A stretch of 46,024 nucleotides of DNA from an uncultured Lachnospiraceae bacterium. Lineage in GTDB: Bacteria > Bacillota > Clostridia > Lachnospirales > Lachnospiraceae. Below, piece by piece: positions 34,101 to 41,950 of this stretch. The position numbers were made by a program, and so were the translations under genes. Below the pieces are notes generated by a model, which worked only from the letters and a program-made list of their open reading frames with translations, did not search any database and was not told the origin of the DNA. How positions within the stretch are numbered: the stretch's first letter is position 1; every line of letters begins with the position of its first letter. The stretch lies in NCBI GenBank assembly GCA_905235435.1, contig CAJOLD010000015.1:1-46024 (forward strand), given 5' to 3'.

Positions 34101-35572
34101 GGGACGTCGTGCCCCATGGACACGGTGGGCTCAAGGCCGGTCTGCGCCGCCTCGAGGATGTAGTTCTTTACCTCCTCATAGCCGTAGCCGAACACCTTGT
34201 AGAGGCGGTCGCGCTCCTCCTGCGTGTGGGTCGGGACCTGCCGGTTCGGAATCGCGAGATCCTTCAGATGCACCAGGTTGGCGTCGAGCCACTCGCCGTA
34301 GGGATGAGCGGACGCGTATGCTTCCTTGCACTCCTCGTCGGAGATGATCCTCTTCGCGCGGGTGTCCACCAGGAGCATCCTGCCGGGTGTGAGCCTTGCC
34401 TTCTTAATAATATGCGCGGGATCGATATCCAGCACGCCGACCTCAGAGGAAAGGATGAGCCTGTTGTTATCCGTGACATAGTACCTGGACGGGCGCAGGC
34501 CGTTGCGGTCCAGCGTCGCGCCGAAGAGCTCGCCGTCCGTGAACATAATGGCCGCGGGGCCGTCCCACGGCTCCATCATCGTCGCATAATAATGGTAGAA
34601 ATCCTTCCGGGATTCGCTCATGAACCGGTTGTGTTTCCACGGCTCCGGGATGAGCGCCATCATGGCGAGGGGCAGCTCCACGCCGTTCATATAGAGGAAT
34701 TCCAGCGTATTGTCGAGCATGGCCGAGTCGGAGCCCTGCGCCGAGATGACCGGGTAGATCCTGTCCTTATCCGTATCGATCAGGCCCGAGTGCATCGTCT
34801 CCTCCCTGGCGAGCATACGGTCCTTATTGCCCCTGATGGTGTTGATCTCGCCGTTGTGGCAGATGAACCTGTAGGGATGGGCCCGCTCCCAGCTGGGCAG
34901 GGTGTTCGTTGAAAACCTCGAGTGGACGAGGGCGATGGCGGACGTGTAATCCGGGCTGCGCAGGTCGTCGTAGAATACGCGGAGCTGCCCGACCAGGAAC
35001 ATTCCTTTATATACGATGGTGCGCGAGGAGAGAGAACAGATGTAGGTGTCCTCCGCGCTCTGCTCGAATTCTCTGCGGACCACATAGAGTCTTCTGTCGA
35101 AGTCGATCCCCTTTTCCATATGCTCCGGTTTCTTTAGGAAGCACTGCCAGATGGAGGGCATGCAGTCGTGCGCCCTCTTTCCGAGGATATCCGGGTTCGT
35201 GGGGACCTCTCTCCAGCCGGCGGTCTCAAATCCTTCCTTGGCGGCGATCACTTCAAAGAGGCGCATCGCGAACGTGCGCTTCCTCTCATCCCGCGGCAGG
35301 AAGAACATGCCGATGCCGTATTCCCCCTCGCCTCCGATATTGATCTTCAGCTGCTTTGCCGCAGCCGAAAAGAACGAGTGGGAGATCTGGACAAGGATAC
35401 CGACGCCATCGCCGACCGTCCCGCTCGCGTCCTTGCCTGCCCTGTGCTCCAGCTTTTCCACGATGGAGAGCGCGTCGTCCACCACGGAGTGCTCCCGGAC
35501 ACCGTCGATCTTTACGATCGCGCCGATACCGCAGGCATCATGTTCTCTGTCATATGAAAGGCTCTTATCCAT
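31121..35572 (-). CDS. gltB: glutamate synthase large subunit
   Basis: A 1483-residue glutamate synthase. It moves the amide nitrogen of glutamine to 2-oxoglutarate. The N-terminal class II amidotransferase nucleophile is Cys14 in HDACGIGAIV, exposed after removal of a 13-residue propeptide. The FMN-binding synthase domain (PGEGGNLPGNKV, SPPPHHDIYSIEDLAQL) carries the iron-sulfur cysteines near CVGCMMMRACSKDTCPVGIA, and the C-terminal beta-helix (GSGG-type repeats) closes the protein. I choose the ATG at 35572 because AGGAAGG lies nine bases upstream; the ATG at 35581 abuts that site. It is led by its own promoter and leader hairpin. Confidence 0.97.
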   Translation of the reverse strand: MDKSLSYDREHDACGIGAIVKIDGVREHSVVDDALSIVEKLEHRAGKDASGTVGDGVGILVQISHSFFSAAAKQLKINIGGEGEYGIGMFFLPRDERKRTFAMRLFEVIAAKEGFETAGWREVPTNPDILGKRAHDCMPSIWQCFLKKPEHMEKGIDFDRRLYVVRREFEQSAEDTYICSLSSRTIVYKGMFLVGQLRVFYDDLRSPDYTSAIALVHSRFSTNTLPSWERAHPYRFICHNGEINTIRGNKDRMLAREETMHSGLIDTDKDRIYPVISAQGSDSAMLDNTLEFLYMNGVELPLAMMALIPEPWKHNRFMSESRKDFYHYYATMMEPWDGPAAIMFTDGELFGATLDRNGLRPSRYYVTDNNRLILSSEVGVLDIDPAHIIKKARLTPGRMLLVDTRAKRIISDEECKEAYASAHPYGEWLDANLVHLKDLAIPNRQVPTHTQEERDRLYKVFGYGYEEVKNYILEAAQTGLEPTVSMGHDVPLAPLSDTHPLLYRFFHQQFAQVTNPPIDSLREKIVTDTTVYLGSDGDLLCEKSSNCTMLEVNNPILTGTDLLKIKSMRNKGFRTETVSLLYYKHTSLAGAVSQLYLRVDQAVAAGANIIILSDRGVDENHVPIPALLAVSAVEQHLVDTRKRTAVSLILETGEVRDVHQTACVLGFGARAVYPYLAHECIEEAVTLGLLDKDPHTAVHDYDQALLAGVVKIAAKMGISTIQSYQSARIFEAVGLSKEVMDNYFAGVVCRAGGVGMKELEEGIAGRHDRAFDPMGLPVDPVLDSTGFHRLRSGAGKEDHLYSPEAIVLLQQAVREGNYDKFRQYTDLVDDQAHPHTLRGLLEFVPAGDPVDISEVEPVEEIVKRFQTGAMSYGSLSQEAHETLAIAMNRLGGRSNTGEGGESTERFGTEKNSAVKQVASGRFGVTEPYLLSAKEIQIKMAQGAKPGEGGNLPGNKVYSWIAKTRCSTPGVQLISPPPHHDIYSIEDLAQLIHDLKCANRDARISVKLVSEAGVGTIASGVAKAGAQVVLISGFDGGTGAAPYSSVHFAGLPWELGVAETHQSLVANGLRSRVRIETDGKLMTGRDVAIAALLGAEEYGFATAPLVCVGCMMMRACSKDTCPVGIATQNEKLRARFAGKPEHVINFMTYIAMQLREIMAQLGFRTVDEMIGRTDCLRKSEDPEGAKISFDGLLDPAFAHADECRFDPAHSYDFELEKTLDEKKLLPWFEKVSEKKEKTSSIELAVSSVDRTFGTILGSEIVRKYGSGCADLPEDRFHILCSGGGGQSFGAFIPHGLTISLTGDANDGFGKGLSGGTLAVKPPKERGFEASENIVVGNVALYGATSGKAYICGTAGERFCVRNSGATAVAEGCGDHGLEYMTGGRAVILGNTGKNFAAGMSGGIAYVLDRDHSLYRRVNKDMVELEDVTAKEDIDELKGILTDYVKATDSELGAQILKNFEKERLCFKKVISREYKKMIRAAANK

Positions 35573-35600
35573 TTGCGTCATCCTTCCTGTGTAAATGAAA

Positions 35601-35659
35601 ATAAAAAGAGACAAAGGCGCCATTTATGTCTTAAAAAGACCTGAGACGCCTTTGCCTCT
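35601..35659 (-). terminator. 5'-proximal terminator hairpin in the gltB leader
   Basis: On the minus strand the leader begins, within a few bases of the predicted start point, with the 5' arm AGAGGCAAAGGCG, which pairs with CGCCTTTGTCTCT; an inner GTCTT/AAGAC hairpin is nested inside. TTTTTATTTT follows, so this is a terminator-like structure ahead of gltB. Its 5' arm resembles that of the glnN leader (GGCAAAGGCGTCT versus GGCAATGGTGTCT). Expression of gltB would need read-through or antitermination. Confidence 0.75.
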
Positions 35660-35665
35660 TATGGC

Positions 35666-35694
35666 ATGATAGGCTTTTTGTTTTCGTTTGTCAA
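35666..35694 (-). promoter_or_regulatory. gltB promoter
   Basis: On the minus strand a perfect TTGACA (35689-35694) and TATCAT (35666-35671) with 17 bases spacing. The predicted start point lies at the foot of the leader hairpin. Confidence 0.8.
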
Positions 35695-35703
35695 CAAAAA
35701 CAG

Positions 35704-35722
35704 TTCCGCATATTTTTCGGAA
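35704..35722. repeat. inverted repeat between the divergent gltB and glnN promoters
   Basis: TTCCG and CGGAA are separated by nine AT-rich bases, placed between the two outward-facing -35 boxes, which are 46 bases apart. It is a candidate binding site for a regulator acting on both promoters; no family is assigned. Confidence 0.35.
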
Positions 35723-35740
35723 TTTTTCAAAATCGGGTAG

Positions 35741-35769
35741 TTGACAAGCAGAATTCTTTGATGTACAAT
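35741..35769 (+). promoter_or_regulatory. glnN promoter
   Basis: A perfect TTGACA (35741-35746) and TACAAT (35764-35769) with 17 bases spacing. Confidence 0.85.
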
Positions 35770-35778
35770 CCCGATTTG

Positions 35779-35827
35779 AAAAGGCAATGGTGTCTTTCGT
35801 TTTTCAGCGAAGGCCCATTGCCTTTTT
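35779..35827 (+). terminator. 5'-proximal terminator hairpin in the glnN leader
   Basis: About ten bases after the -10 box, AAAGGCAATGG begins a stem with CCATTGCCTTT, with CTTTCG/CGAAGG nested inside, and TTTTT follows. The layout matches the gltB leader. Together with the stop-like position it suggests conditional termination before glnN. Confidence 0.8.
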
Positions 35828-35866
35828 CTATTTGGAAATACTGACGCACAGAAAGGAGATCAGCGT

Positions 35867-37963
35867 ATGCCTACAGTACCTGAATTATTCGGAAGCCATG
35901 TCTTTGATGACCGTGTCATGCGGGCGACTCTGTCCGCGGATGTCTATGCCTCTCTTCGCAAAACGATCGATGAGGGCAGCAAACTTGATATCAGCGTCGC
36001 CAATGCGGTCGCGGAGGCCATGAAGGAATGGGCCCTCGCCCACGGCGCTACCCATTATACCCATTGGTTCCAGCCCCTTACCGGCATTACGGCTGAGAAG
36101 CACGAGGCTTTTATCTCTCCGTCGCCGGACGGCTCCGTGATCATGGAATTCTCCGGCAAGGAGCTGATCAAGGGCGAGCCGGATGCCTCCTCCTTCCCGT
36201 CAGGCGGCCTGCGCGCCACCTTTGAGGCGAGAGGCTATACAGCGTGGGATCCCACTTCCTACGCGTTTATTAAAGGAAAGACCCTCTGCATTCCCACGGC
36301 CTTCTGTTCCTACGGCGGACACGCCCTGGACAAGAAGACGCCGCTGCTGCGCTCCATGGAGGCTCTGAACAAGCAGGCCCTCCGTATCCTGCGTCTCTTC
36401 GGAAACGACACCGCAAAGCACGTCGTCTCCTCCGTAGGTCCGGAGCAGGAATATTTCCTGATCACCAGAGAGATGTACGATCAGCGCCCCGACCTGCGCT
36501 TCACCGGGCGCACGCTGTTCGGCGCAAGGCCTCCGAAGTCGCAGGAGCTTGACGATCACTACTTCGGCGTGATCAAGCCCGGCGTCGCGGCCTTCATGGA
36601 AGACCTGAACGATGAACTCTGGAAGCTCGGCGTCATGGCAAAGACCGAGCACAACGAGGTCGCTCCCGCCCAGCACGAGCTGGCGCCGATCTACACGACC
36701 ACCAATATCGCCGTCGACCAGAACCAGCTGACGATGGAGATCATGCAGAGAGTCGCCGCCAAACACGGCCTCGTCTGCCTGCTCCACGAGAAACCCTTCG
36801 CGGGCGTTAACGGCAGCGGCAAGCACAACAACTGGTCCATCTCGACCGACTCCGGTCAGAACCTGCTCTCCCCGGGCGATACGCCCTATGAGAACGCCCA
36901 GTTCCTGCTGTTCCTCTGCGCCGTGATCAAGGCTGTGGATGATTATCAGGATCTGCTCAGGCTCTCCGTTTCGACCGCCGGCAACGACCACCGTCTCGGC
37001 GCCAACGAAGCGCCGCCCGCAGTCATCTCCATGTTCCTCGGCGACGAGCTGAACGCGGTGCTTGAGGCGATCGAGAACGATACCCCGTATGCGGGGACCG
37101 AGAAGACCGTCATGAAGCTGGGCGTGAACGTACTCCCGCGCTTCAACAGGGATACCACCGACCGCAACCGTACCTCACCCTTCGCCTTCACGGGCAACAA
37201 ATTTGAATTCCGCATGGTCGGTTCCTCCGACAGCATCGCCTGCGCGAACATCATGCTGAACAGCTCCGTCGCGGAAAGCCTGCGCATCTATGCCGACAGG
37301 CTGGAGAAGGCCGAAGATTTCGAGACGGCCCTGCACGATATGATCAAGAAGACCATCCGGGATCACAGGCGCATCATCTTCAACGGCAACGGCTACGATG
37401 ACGCCTGGGTAGAGGAGGCAACGACAAAGAGGGGCCTGCTCAACTACCGCACCACGGCGGACTGCATGCCGCACCTGCTGGATCCGAAGAACGTAAAGAT
37501 GCTGACCGGACTGGGCGTATTCACCGAGGAAGAGCTGGTCTCACGCCGTGATATCATGCTCGAGAACTACTGCCGCACCGTCGTCATCGAGGCGAACACC
37601 ATGGTCGACATGGCCCGCACCATGATCGCTCCGGCCATCGAAAACTACGCCAGCGACGTGGCGGAGGCAGCACAGAAAAAGAAAGCAGTCGTCCCGGGGC
37701 TGAAGTGCAGCTACGAAGAAGGAATCGTGCGCACCCTCTCCGTCCTGCTCGATGAGATCGAGGCAGCGGCGGACGAACTGGATGCGGCGCTCCTGAAGCT
37801 CCCGGATGCCGAGAACATCGTTGCCGGCTCCGAGCTGGTGCGCGACCTGGTCCTGCCGGCAATGGCAAGGCTGCGTGTGCCCTGCGATGAGGCGGAGCAG
37901 CTCACAGAAGCCAGCTACTGGCCCTTCCCGACCTACGGGGATCTGCTTTTCGGCGTTAAATAA
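35867..37963 (+). CDS. glnN: type III glutamine synthetase
   Basis: A 698-residue GSIII, normal in length for the family and unrelated in size to the type I enzyme also encoded here. It opens with [15 protein letters not shown] and contains the family blocks [36 protein letters not shown] and [10 protein letters not shown]. It makes glutamine when ammonia is available. AAAGGAGAT lies seven bases before the ATG. It is the first gene of the rightward set glnN-asnB-glmS, 24 bases before asnB, and is divergent from gltB. A GSIII paired with gltB and asnB is a known arrangement in gut Clostridia and Bacteroidetes. Confidence 0.97.
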   Translation: MPTVPELFGSHVFDDRVMRATLSADVYASLRKTIDEGSKLDISVANAVAEAMKEWALAHGATHYTHWFQPLTGITAEKHEAFISPSPDGSVIMEFSGKELIKGEPDASSFPSGGLRATFEARGYTAWDPTSYAFIKGKTLCIPTAFCSYGGHALDKKTPLLRSMEALNKQALRILRLFGNDTAKHVVSSVGPEQEYFLITREMYDQRPDLRFTGRTLFGARPPKSQELDDHYFGVIKPGVAAFMEDLNDELWKLGVMAKTEHNEVAPAQHELAPIYTTTNIAVDQNQLTMEIMQRVAAKHGLVCLLHEKPFAGVNGSGKHNNWSISTDSGQNLLSPGDTPYENAQFLLFLCAVIKAVDDYQDLLRLSVSTAGNDHRLGANEAPPAVISMFLGDELNAVLEAIENDTPYAGTEKTVMKLGVNVLPRFNRDTTDRNRTSPFAFTGNKFEFRMVGSSDSIACANIMLNSSVAESLRIYADRLEKAEDFETALHDMIKKTIRDHRRIIFNGNGYDDAWVEEATTKRGLLNYRTTADCMPHLLDPKNVKMLTGLGVFTEEELVSRRDIMLENYCRTVVIEANTMVDMARTMIAPAIENYASDVAEAAQKKKAVVPGLKCSYEEGIVRTLSVLLDEIEAAADELDAALLKLPDAENIVAGSELVRDLVLPAMARLRVPCDEAEQLTEASYWPFPTYGDLLFGVK

Positions 37964-37987
37964 CAAACTTGCAAGGAGGTCTCGCAA

Positions 37988-39568
37988 ATGTGTTCTATCA
38001 TGAGTTACTGCGGAGCGGCCGACCCTGAAAAATTCAAACAGGGCTTTGACCGCACCATCTCAAGAGGACCGGACCAGAGCCGGATCGTCGATACCGGGCA
38101 CGGTCTTCTGGGGTTCCACCGCCTTTCGATCATGGGGCTTACGCCCTCGGCCATGCAGCCTTTTGAATTAAACGGCAGCTATGTCGTCTGCAACGGGGAG
38201 CTGTACGGCTTTAAGAATCAGCGGGAAGAACTCATCCGCAGAGGATACTCCTTTGAGAGCGACTGCGACTGCGAGATCATCCTTCCGATGTACCGCGAAT
38301 ACGGCACGGACATGTTCGCCATGCTGGACGCGGAGTTTGCCTGCGTCATCTATGACGCGGAGAATGAAGAGTTTATCGCGGCCAGGGATCCCATCGGGAT
38401 CCGGCCGCTGTACTACGGGTATGACGATAAGGGCGTGATCATTTTCGCGAGCGAAGCGAAGAACCTCGTCGGTCTTACGGACAGGATCATGCCTTTCCCG
38501 CCCGGACACTATTATAAGGGCGGAGAGTTTATCTGCTATGACAACATCTCACACGCGGAGACGGTCTGCGGGGACGACCTGGAGACGGTCTGCGAAAGCA
38601 TCCGCGAAAAGCTGATCGACGGCGTGACAAAGCGCCTGGTCTCCGACGCAAAGGTCGGATTCCTTCTCTCCGGCGGCCTTGACTCCTCTCTCGTCTGCGC
38701 CATCGCGGCGAGGCAGAGCAAAGAGCCGATAAAAACGTTCGCGATCGGCATGAGCGGCGACGCCATCGATCTCAAATACGCGAAACAGGCGGCGGACTAT
38801 ATCGGTTCCGACCACACCGAGGTCATCATCACGCCCGAGGACGTGATCGCGAACCTCGATCCGCTCATCGAGCTTCTCGGCACCTACGATATCACGACCA
38901 TCCGCGCAAGCATGGGCATGTATCTGGTGTGCAAAGCCATCCACGAGACCACCGACATCCGCGTGATCCTGACCGGGGAGATCTCGGACGAGCTCTTCGG
39001 CTACAAATACACGGATTTTGCCCCCTCCGCGCAGGCTTTCCAGGAGGAGGCGGAAAAGAGGATCCGGGAGATCCACATGTACGACGTCCTGCGGGCGGAC
39101 CGCAGCATCTCCGTCAATTCCCTGGAGGCGCGCGTCCCCTTCGGAGACCTGGACTTTGTCCGGTACGTGATGAGCATCGATCCGGAGAAGAAGATCAACA
39201 CCTACGGAAAAGGCAAGTATCTGCTCCGGCACGCCTTCGAGGAGGGCGGCTGGCTTCCGGAGAGCCTTCTGTGGCGTGAAAAAGCAGCATTTTCAGACGC
39301 GGTCGGTCATTCCCTCGCGGACCATCTGAAGGAGTACGCCGAGGAGACCTATACCGACGAAGAGTTCGAACGGCTCTGCAAAAAGTATGATCACGCGCGC
39401 CCCTTCACAAAGGAATCCCTGCTCTACAGGGAGATCTTCGAGAAGTATTATCCCGGGCAGTCGGAGATGGTCGTTGACTTCTGGATGCCCAACAAAAACT
39501 GGGAGGGCTGCAACGTAAACGACCCCTCCGCGCGTGTGCTCTCAAACTACGGAGCCAGCGGTATCTGA
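37988..39568 (+). CDS. asnB: glutamine-hydrolysing asparagine synthetase
   Basis: A 526-residue class II glutamine amidotransferase. After removal of Met1 the nucleophile is Cys2 (MCSIMSYCG). The amidotransferase domain runs to about residue 190, and the ATP-pyrophosphatase motif SGGLDSS is at 228-234. The enzyme makes asparagine from aspartate, glutamine and ATP. The late region EARVPFGDLDFVRY and LLREAF-like RHAFEE fit the E. coli-type AsnB. GCAAGGAGG lies ten bases before the ATG, and it directly follows glnN, so asparagine synthesis probably is switched with glutamine supply. Confidence 0.95.
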   Translation: MCSIMSYCGAADPEKFKQGFDRTISRGPDQSRIVDTGHGLLGFHRLSIMGLTPSAMQPFELNGSYVVCNGELYGFKNQREELIRRGYSFESDCDCEIILPMYREYGTDMFAMLDAEFACVIYDAENEEFIAARDPIGIRPLYYGYDDKGVIIFASEAKNLVGLTDRIMPFPPGHYYKGGEFICYDNISHAETVCGDDLETVCESIREKLIDGVTKRLVSDAKVGFLLSGGLDSSLVCAIAARQSKEPIKTFAIGMSGDAIDLKYAKQAADYIGSDHTEVIITPEDVIANLDPLIELLGTYDITTIRASMGMYLVCKAIHETTDIRVILTGEISDELFGYKYTDFAPSAQAFQEEAEKRIREIHMYDVLRADRSISVNSLEARVPFGDLDFVRYVMSIDPEKKINTYGKGKYLLRHAFEEGGWLPESLLWREKAAFSDAVGHSLADHLKEYAEETYTDEEFERLCKKYDHARPFTKESLLYREIFEKYYPGQSEMVVDFWMPNKNWEGCNVNDPSARVLSNYGASGI

Positions 39569-39591
39569 GGCCGCGGATCGCATAAAAAAGG

Positions 39592-39625
39592 TGGACAGAT
39601 CAGCGATAACCATATATGCTATCAT
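39592..39625 (+). promoter_or_regulatory. predicted glmS promoter
   Basis: TGGACA (39592-39597) is 17 bases from TATGCT (39615-39620); an overlapping extended -10, TGC before TATCAT (39620-39625), is an alternative. Read-through from asnB is also possible because no terminator is seen. Confidence 0.45.
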
Positions 39626-39660
39626 AAGAAAAATAAGTTTTCTGAAGGAAGGATACCGGG

Positions 39661-39685
39661 GAAGCAGGCCGCGGCCCGCTGCTTC
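39661..39685 (+). promoter_or_regulatory. hairpin in the glmS leader next to the ribosome binding site
   Basis: GAAGCAG pairs with CTGCTTC around a GC-rich core, ending five bases before AAAGGA of the glmS ribosome binding site. No T tract follows. The 133-base leader does not show the glmS ribozyme core, so control would be of another kind. Confidence 0.4.
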
Positions 39686-39701
39686 GGGGAAAGGATAGTA
39701 T

Positions 39702-41525
39702 ATGTGCGGTATCGTAGGATATACAGGAAACAAACGCGCGTCCGGCATTCTGCTTGGCGGGCTGAAACAGCTTGAATACAGGGGCTATGATTCGGCGGGC
39801 ATCGCCGTCATGGACCAGAATAAGATCACCGTCGTGAAGGCGAGCGGCAGACTTGAGAATCTCTGCCGCCGTACAAACGACGGTGATTCTGTTCCCGGCG
39901 GCGCCGGGATCGGACATACCAGATGGGCTACGCACGGCGCTCCCACGGAGGAGAACGCGCATCCGCACCTGAGCAACGACGGCCGCTTTGCCATCGTGCA
40001 CAACGGGATCATCGAGAATTACCTCTCCCTGCGCGAAGAGCTCATCGCTGAGGGCTATCACTTCGAGAGCGAGACGGACACGGAGGTCATCGTCCATCTG
40101 ATCGACATGTACTATGACGGAGATATGCGCTCCGCCCTGGCAAAGGCGGCCTCCCGCCTGGAGGGCTCCTACGCGCTCGGCGTCATCTGCACCGAGGAGC
40201 CGGATAAGATCTACGCGGCGAAAGAGGCGAGCCCCCTCATCGTCGGAGCGGGCATCGGCGAAAACTTCTTCGCCTCTGACGTCACCGCCCTCGTCAGCCA
40301 CACGCGCAACGTGATCTACCTTGAGGACGGCGAGTTCGCCGAACTGTCCCCGGACTCCATCCGGATCACGGACTGCTTCGGCAAAGTCATAGACAAAAAG
40401 GTCTCCCGCATCTCCTGGGACGTGCAGGCGGCGGAAAAGGGCGGCTACGAGCACTTCATGCTCAAGGAGATCATGGAGCAGCCGGCGGCCGTAAGCGCGG
40501 CCATCTCCCCCAGGATCAAAGACGGCCGGATCGTCTTTGATGAGCTTTCGATCACCGCGGAAGAATTAAAACACATTCATAAGATCGTCATTACCGCCTG
40601 CGGTTCCGCCTACTACGCGGGCTGCGCCGGAAAATACGCCATCGAGCAGCTCTGCCGCATCCCCGTGACCATGGAGCTTGCCAGCGAGCTGCGCTACAGC
40701 GACCCGCTGATCGATGATCACACGCTGCTGATCGTCATCTCCCAGTCCGGCGAGACGGCAGACACCATCGCGGCCCTCAAAGAGTGCAAGGCAAGAGGCG
40801 CAAGGACCCTCGCGGTCGTCAACGTCGTGGGCAGCGCCATCGCAAATCTGGCTGACGACTGTGTCTATACCTGGGCGGGCCCGGAGATCGCCGTCGCCAC
40901 CACCAAGGGCTACACGACACAGGTCTCCGTCCTCTACATGCTGGGCGTTTACTTCGGAGAACTGCTCGGGAAAGTCGGCGATCAGTACGACTACCTGGTG
41001 GACGAGCTCCTGCTCCTGCCCCGCCGCGTCCAGGAGACCATCGACATGAACCCCGGCATCGAGGCGCTCGCGGAGAAATACCACAACAGCAAGGCGCTGT
41101 TCTTTATCGGCCGCAACACCGACTACGCGACGGCCCTTGAGGGCGCCCTGAAGATGAAGGAGATCTCCTACCTGCACGCGGAAGCCTACGCGGCCGGAGA
41201 ACTCAAACACGGGACCATCGCGCTGATCGAGGAGCATCAGCCCGTGATCGCGCTCTGCTGCAATCCTCTGATCATGGAGAAGACCCTCAGCAACATCGTC
41301 GAAGTAAAGGCAAGAGGCGCCGAGGTGCTCGCCCTGACCTTCCGCAGCAACGACAAGATCGTATCCTCCGCGGATGATCTTCTCTTCATCCCCAAGACGA
41401 CCGCGCTGTTCTCTGCCGTCACGGAGGTCGTGCCGCTGCAGCTGCTGGCCTACTACGTCGCCAAGGCGAACGGCTGCGACATCGACAAGCCGAAGAACCT
41501 GGCAAAATCCGTCACGGTCGAATGA
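39702..41525 (+). CDS. glmS: glutamine-fructose-6-phosphate aminotransferase (isomerizing)
   Basis: A 607-residue enzyme that makes glucosamine-6-phosphate from fructose-6-phosphate and glutamine, the first step to UDP-GlcNAc. Nucleophile Cys2 in MCGIVGYTG begins the class II amidotransferase domain, with YRGYDSAG close behind and GHTRWATHG at about residue 71. Two SIS domains follow, the first with ACGSAYYAG and SQSGETADT, and the protein ends NLAKSVTVE, the typical C-terminal tail with the catalytic Lys. It is the last of the rightward glutamine genes. Its product joins the NagA reaction, encoded at the end of the leftward operon. Confidence 0.97.
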   Translation: MCGIVGYTGNKRASGILLGGLKQLEYRGYDSAGIAVMDQNKITVVKASGRLENLCRRTNDGDSVPGGAGIGHTRWATHGAPTEENAHPHLSNDGRFAIVHNGIIENYLSLREELIAEGYHFESETDTEVIVHLIDMYYDGDMRSALAKAASRLEGSYALGVICTEEPDKIYAAKEASPLIVGAGIGENFFASDVTALVSHTRNVIYLEDGEFAELSPDSIRITDCFGKVIDKKVSRISWDVQAAEKGGYEHFMLKEIMEQPAAVSAAISPRIKDGRIVFDELSITAEELKHIHKIVITACGSAYYAGCAGKYAIEQLCRIPVTMELASELRYSDPLIDDHTLLIVISQSGETADTIAALKECKARGARTLAVVNVVGSAIANLADDCVYTWAGPEIAVATTKGYTTQVSVLYMLGVYFGELLGKVGDQYDYLVDELLLLPRRVQETIDMNPGIEALAEKYHNSKALFFIGRNTDYATALEGALKMKEISYLHAEAYAAGELKHGTIALIEEHQPVIALCCNPLIMEKTLSNIVEVKARGAEVLALTFRSNDKIVSSADDLLFIPKTTALFSAVTEVVPLQLLAYYVAKANGCDIDKPKNLAKSVTVE

Positions 41526-41554
41526 TTGTCACGGGGCCCGGCCGGTGATATAAT
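41526..41554 (+). promoter_or_regulatory. predicted promoter of the small-protein/ABC exporter operon
   Basis: TTGTCA (41526-41531) and a perfect TATAAT (41549-41554) are 17 bases apart, starting at the base after the glmS stop codon. Confidence 0.7.
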
Positions 41555-41596
41555 AACGAAAATATCATTCAGCTTTCCAAGGGAGGTCGCACTATT

Positions 41597-41947
41597 ATGA
41601 AAAGTGGATTTTTGGCATGGATCCTTTCTATCATTCTTGCTTTCGGCGCGGGCACCGCTGTCGGCAGCCATGAGCCGGACGGAGAGCTTGAGCAGAAGGT
41701 TTCGGATCACGTGGACGTTATCGTGGACGAGATGGCCGGGATCGTGGATGATGTGAGCGAGGCAGCCAATGAGCGCATCGACGAACTGGAATCCGAGATC
41801 ACTTCGTCCGACGAGTACAAGAAGGCCGAAGAGTTTAAAGAGAATGTAAAGGAGATCGCCGACGATACCAAAGCGGATATCGAGGAACACTTCGGAGACG
41901 CGGAGGAATCCGTCGAGGCGGCAACGGAGTTCGAGACAGAGATCTAA
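41597..41947 (+). CDS. small acidic membrane-anchored protein
   Basis: A 116-residue protein I do not recognise. A short lysine-started hydrophobic segment (about 4-22, GFLAWILSIILAFGAGTAVG) is either a signal peptide or an anchor. The rest is acidic, rich in Glu, Asp and Val, and helical in pattern (heptad-like spacing in residues 31-110), so probably an extracytoplasmic coiled coil. GGGAGG lies nine bases before the ATG. It is four bases before the ABC exporter gene and shares its promoter. A partner or substrate role for that exporter is inferred from position alone. Confidence 0.6.
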   Translation: MKSGFLAWILSIILAFGAGTAVGSHEPDGELEQKVSDHVDVIVDEMAGIVDDVSEAANERIDELESEITSSDEYKKAEEFKENVKEIADDTKADIEEHFGDAEESVEAATEFETEI

Positions 41948-41950
41948 ACC

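Noticed and set aside
39569..39701. glmS ribozyme
   Set aside because: The conserved core sequence and the needed length (about 150 bases or more) are not present.
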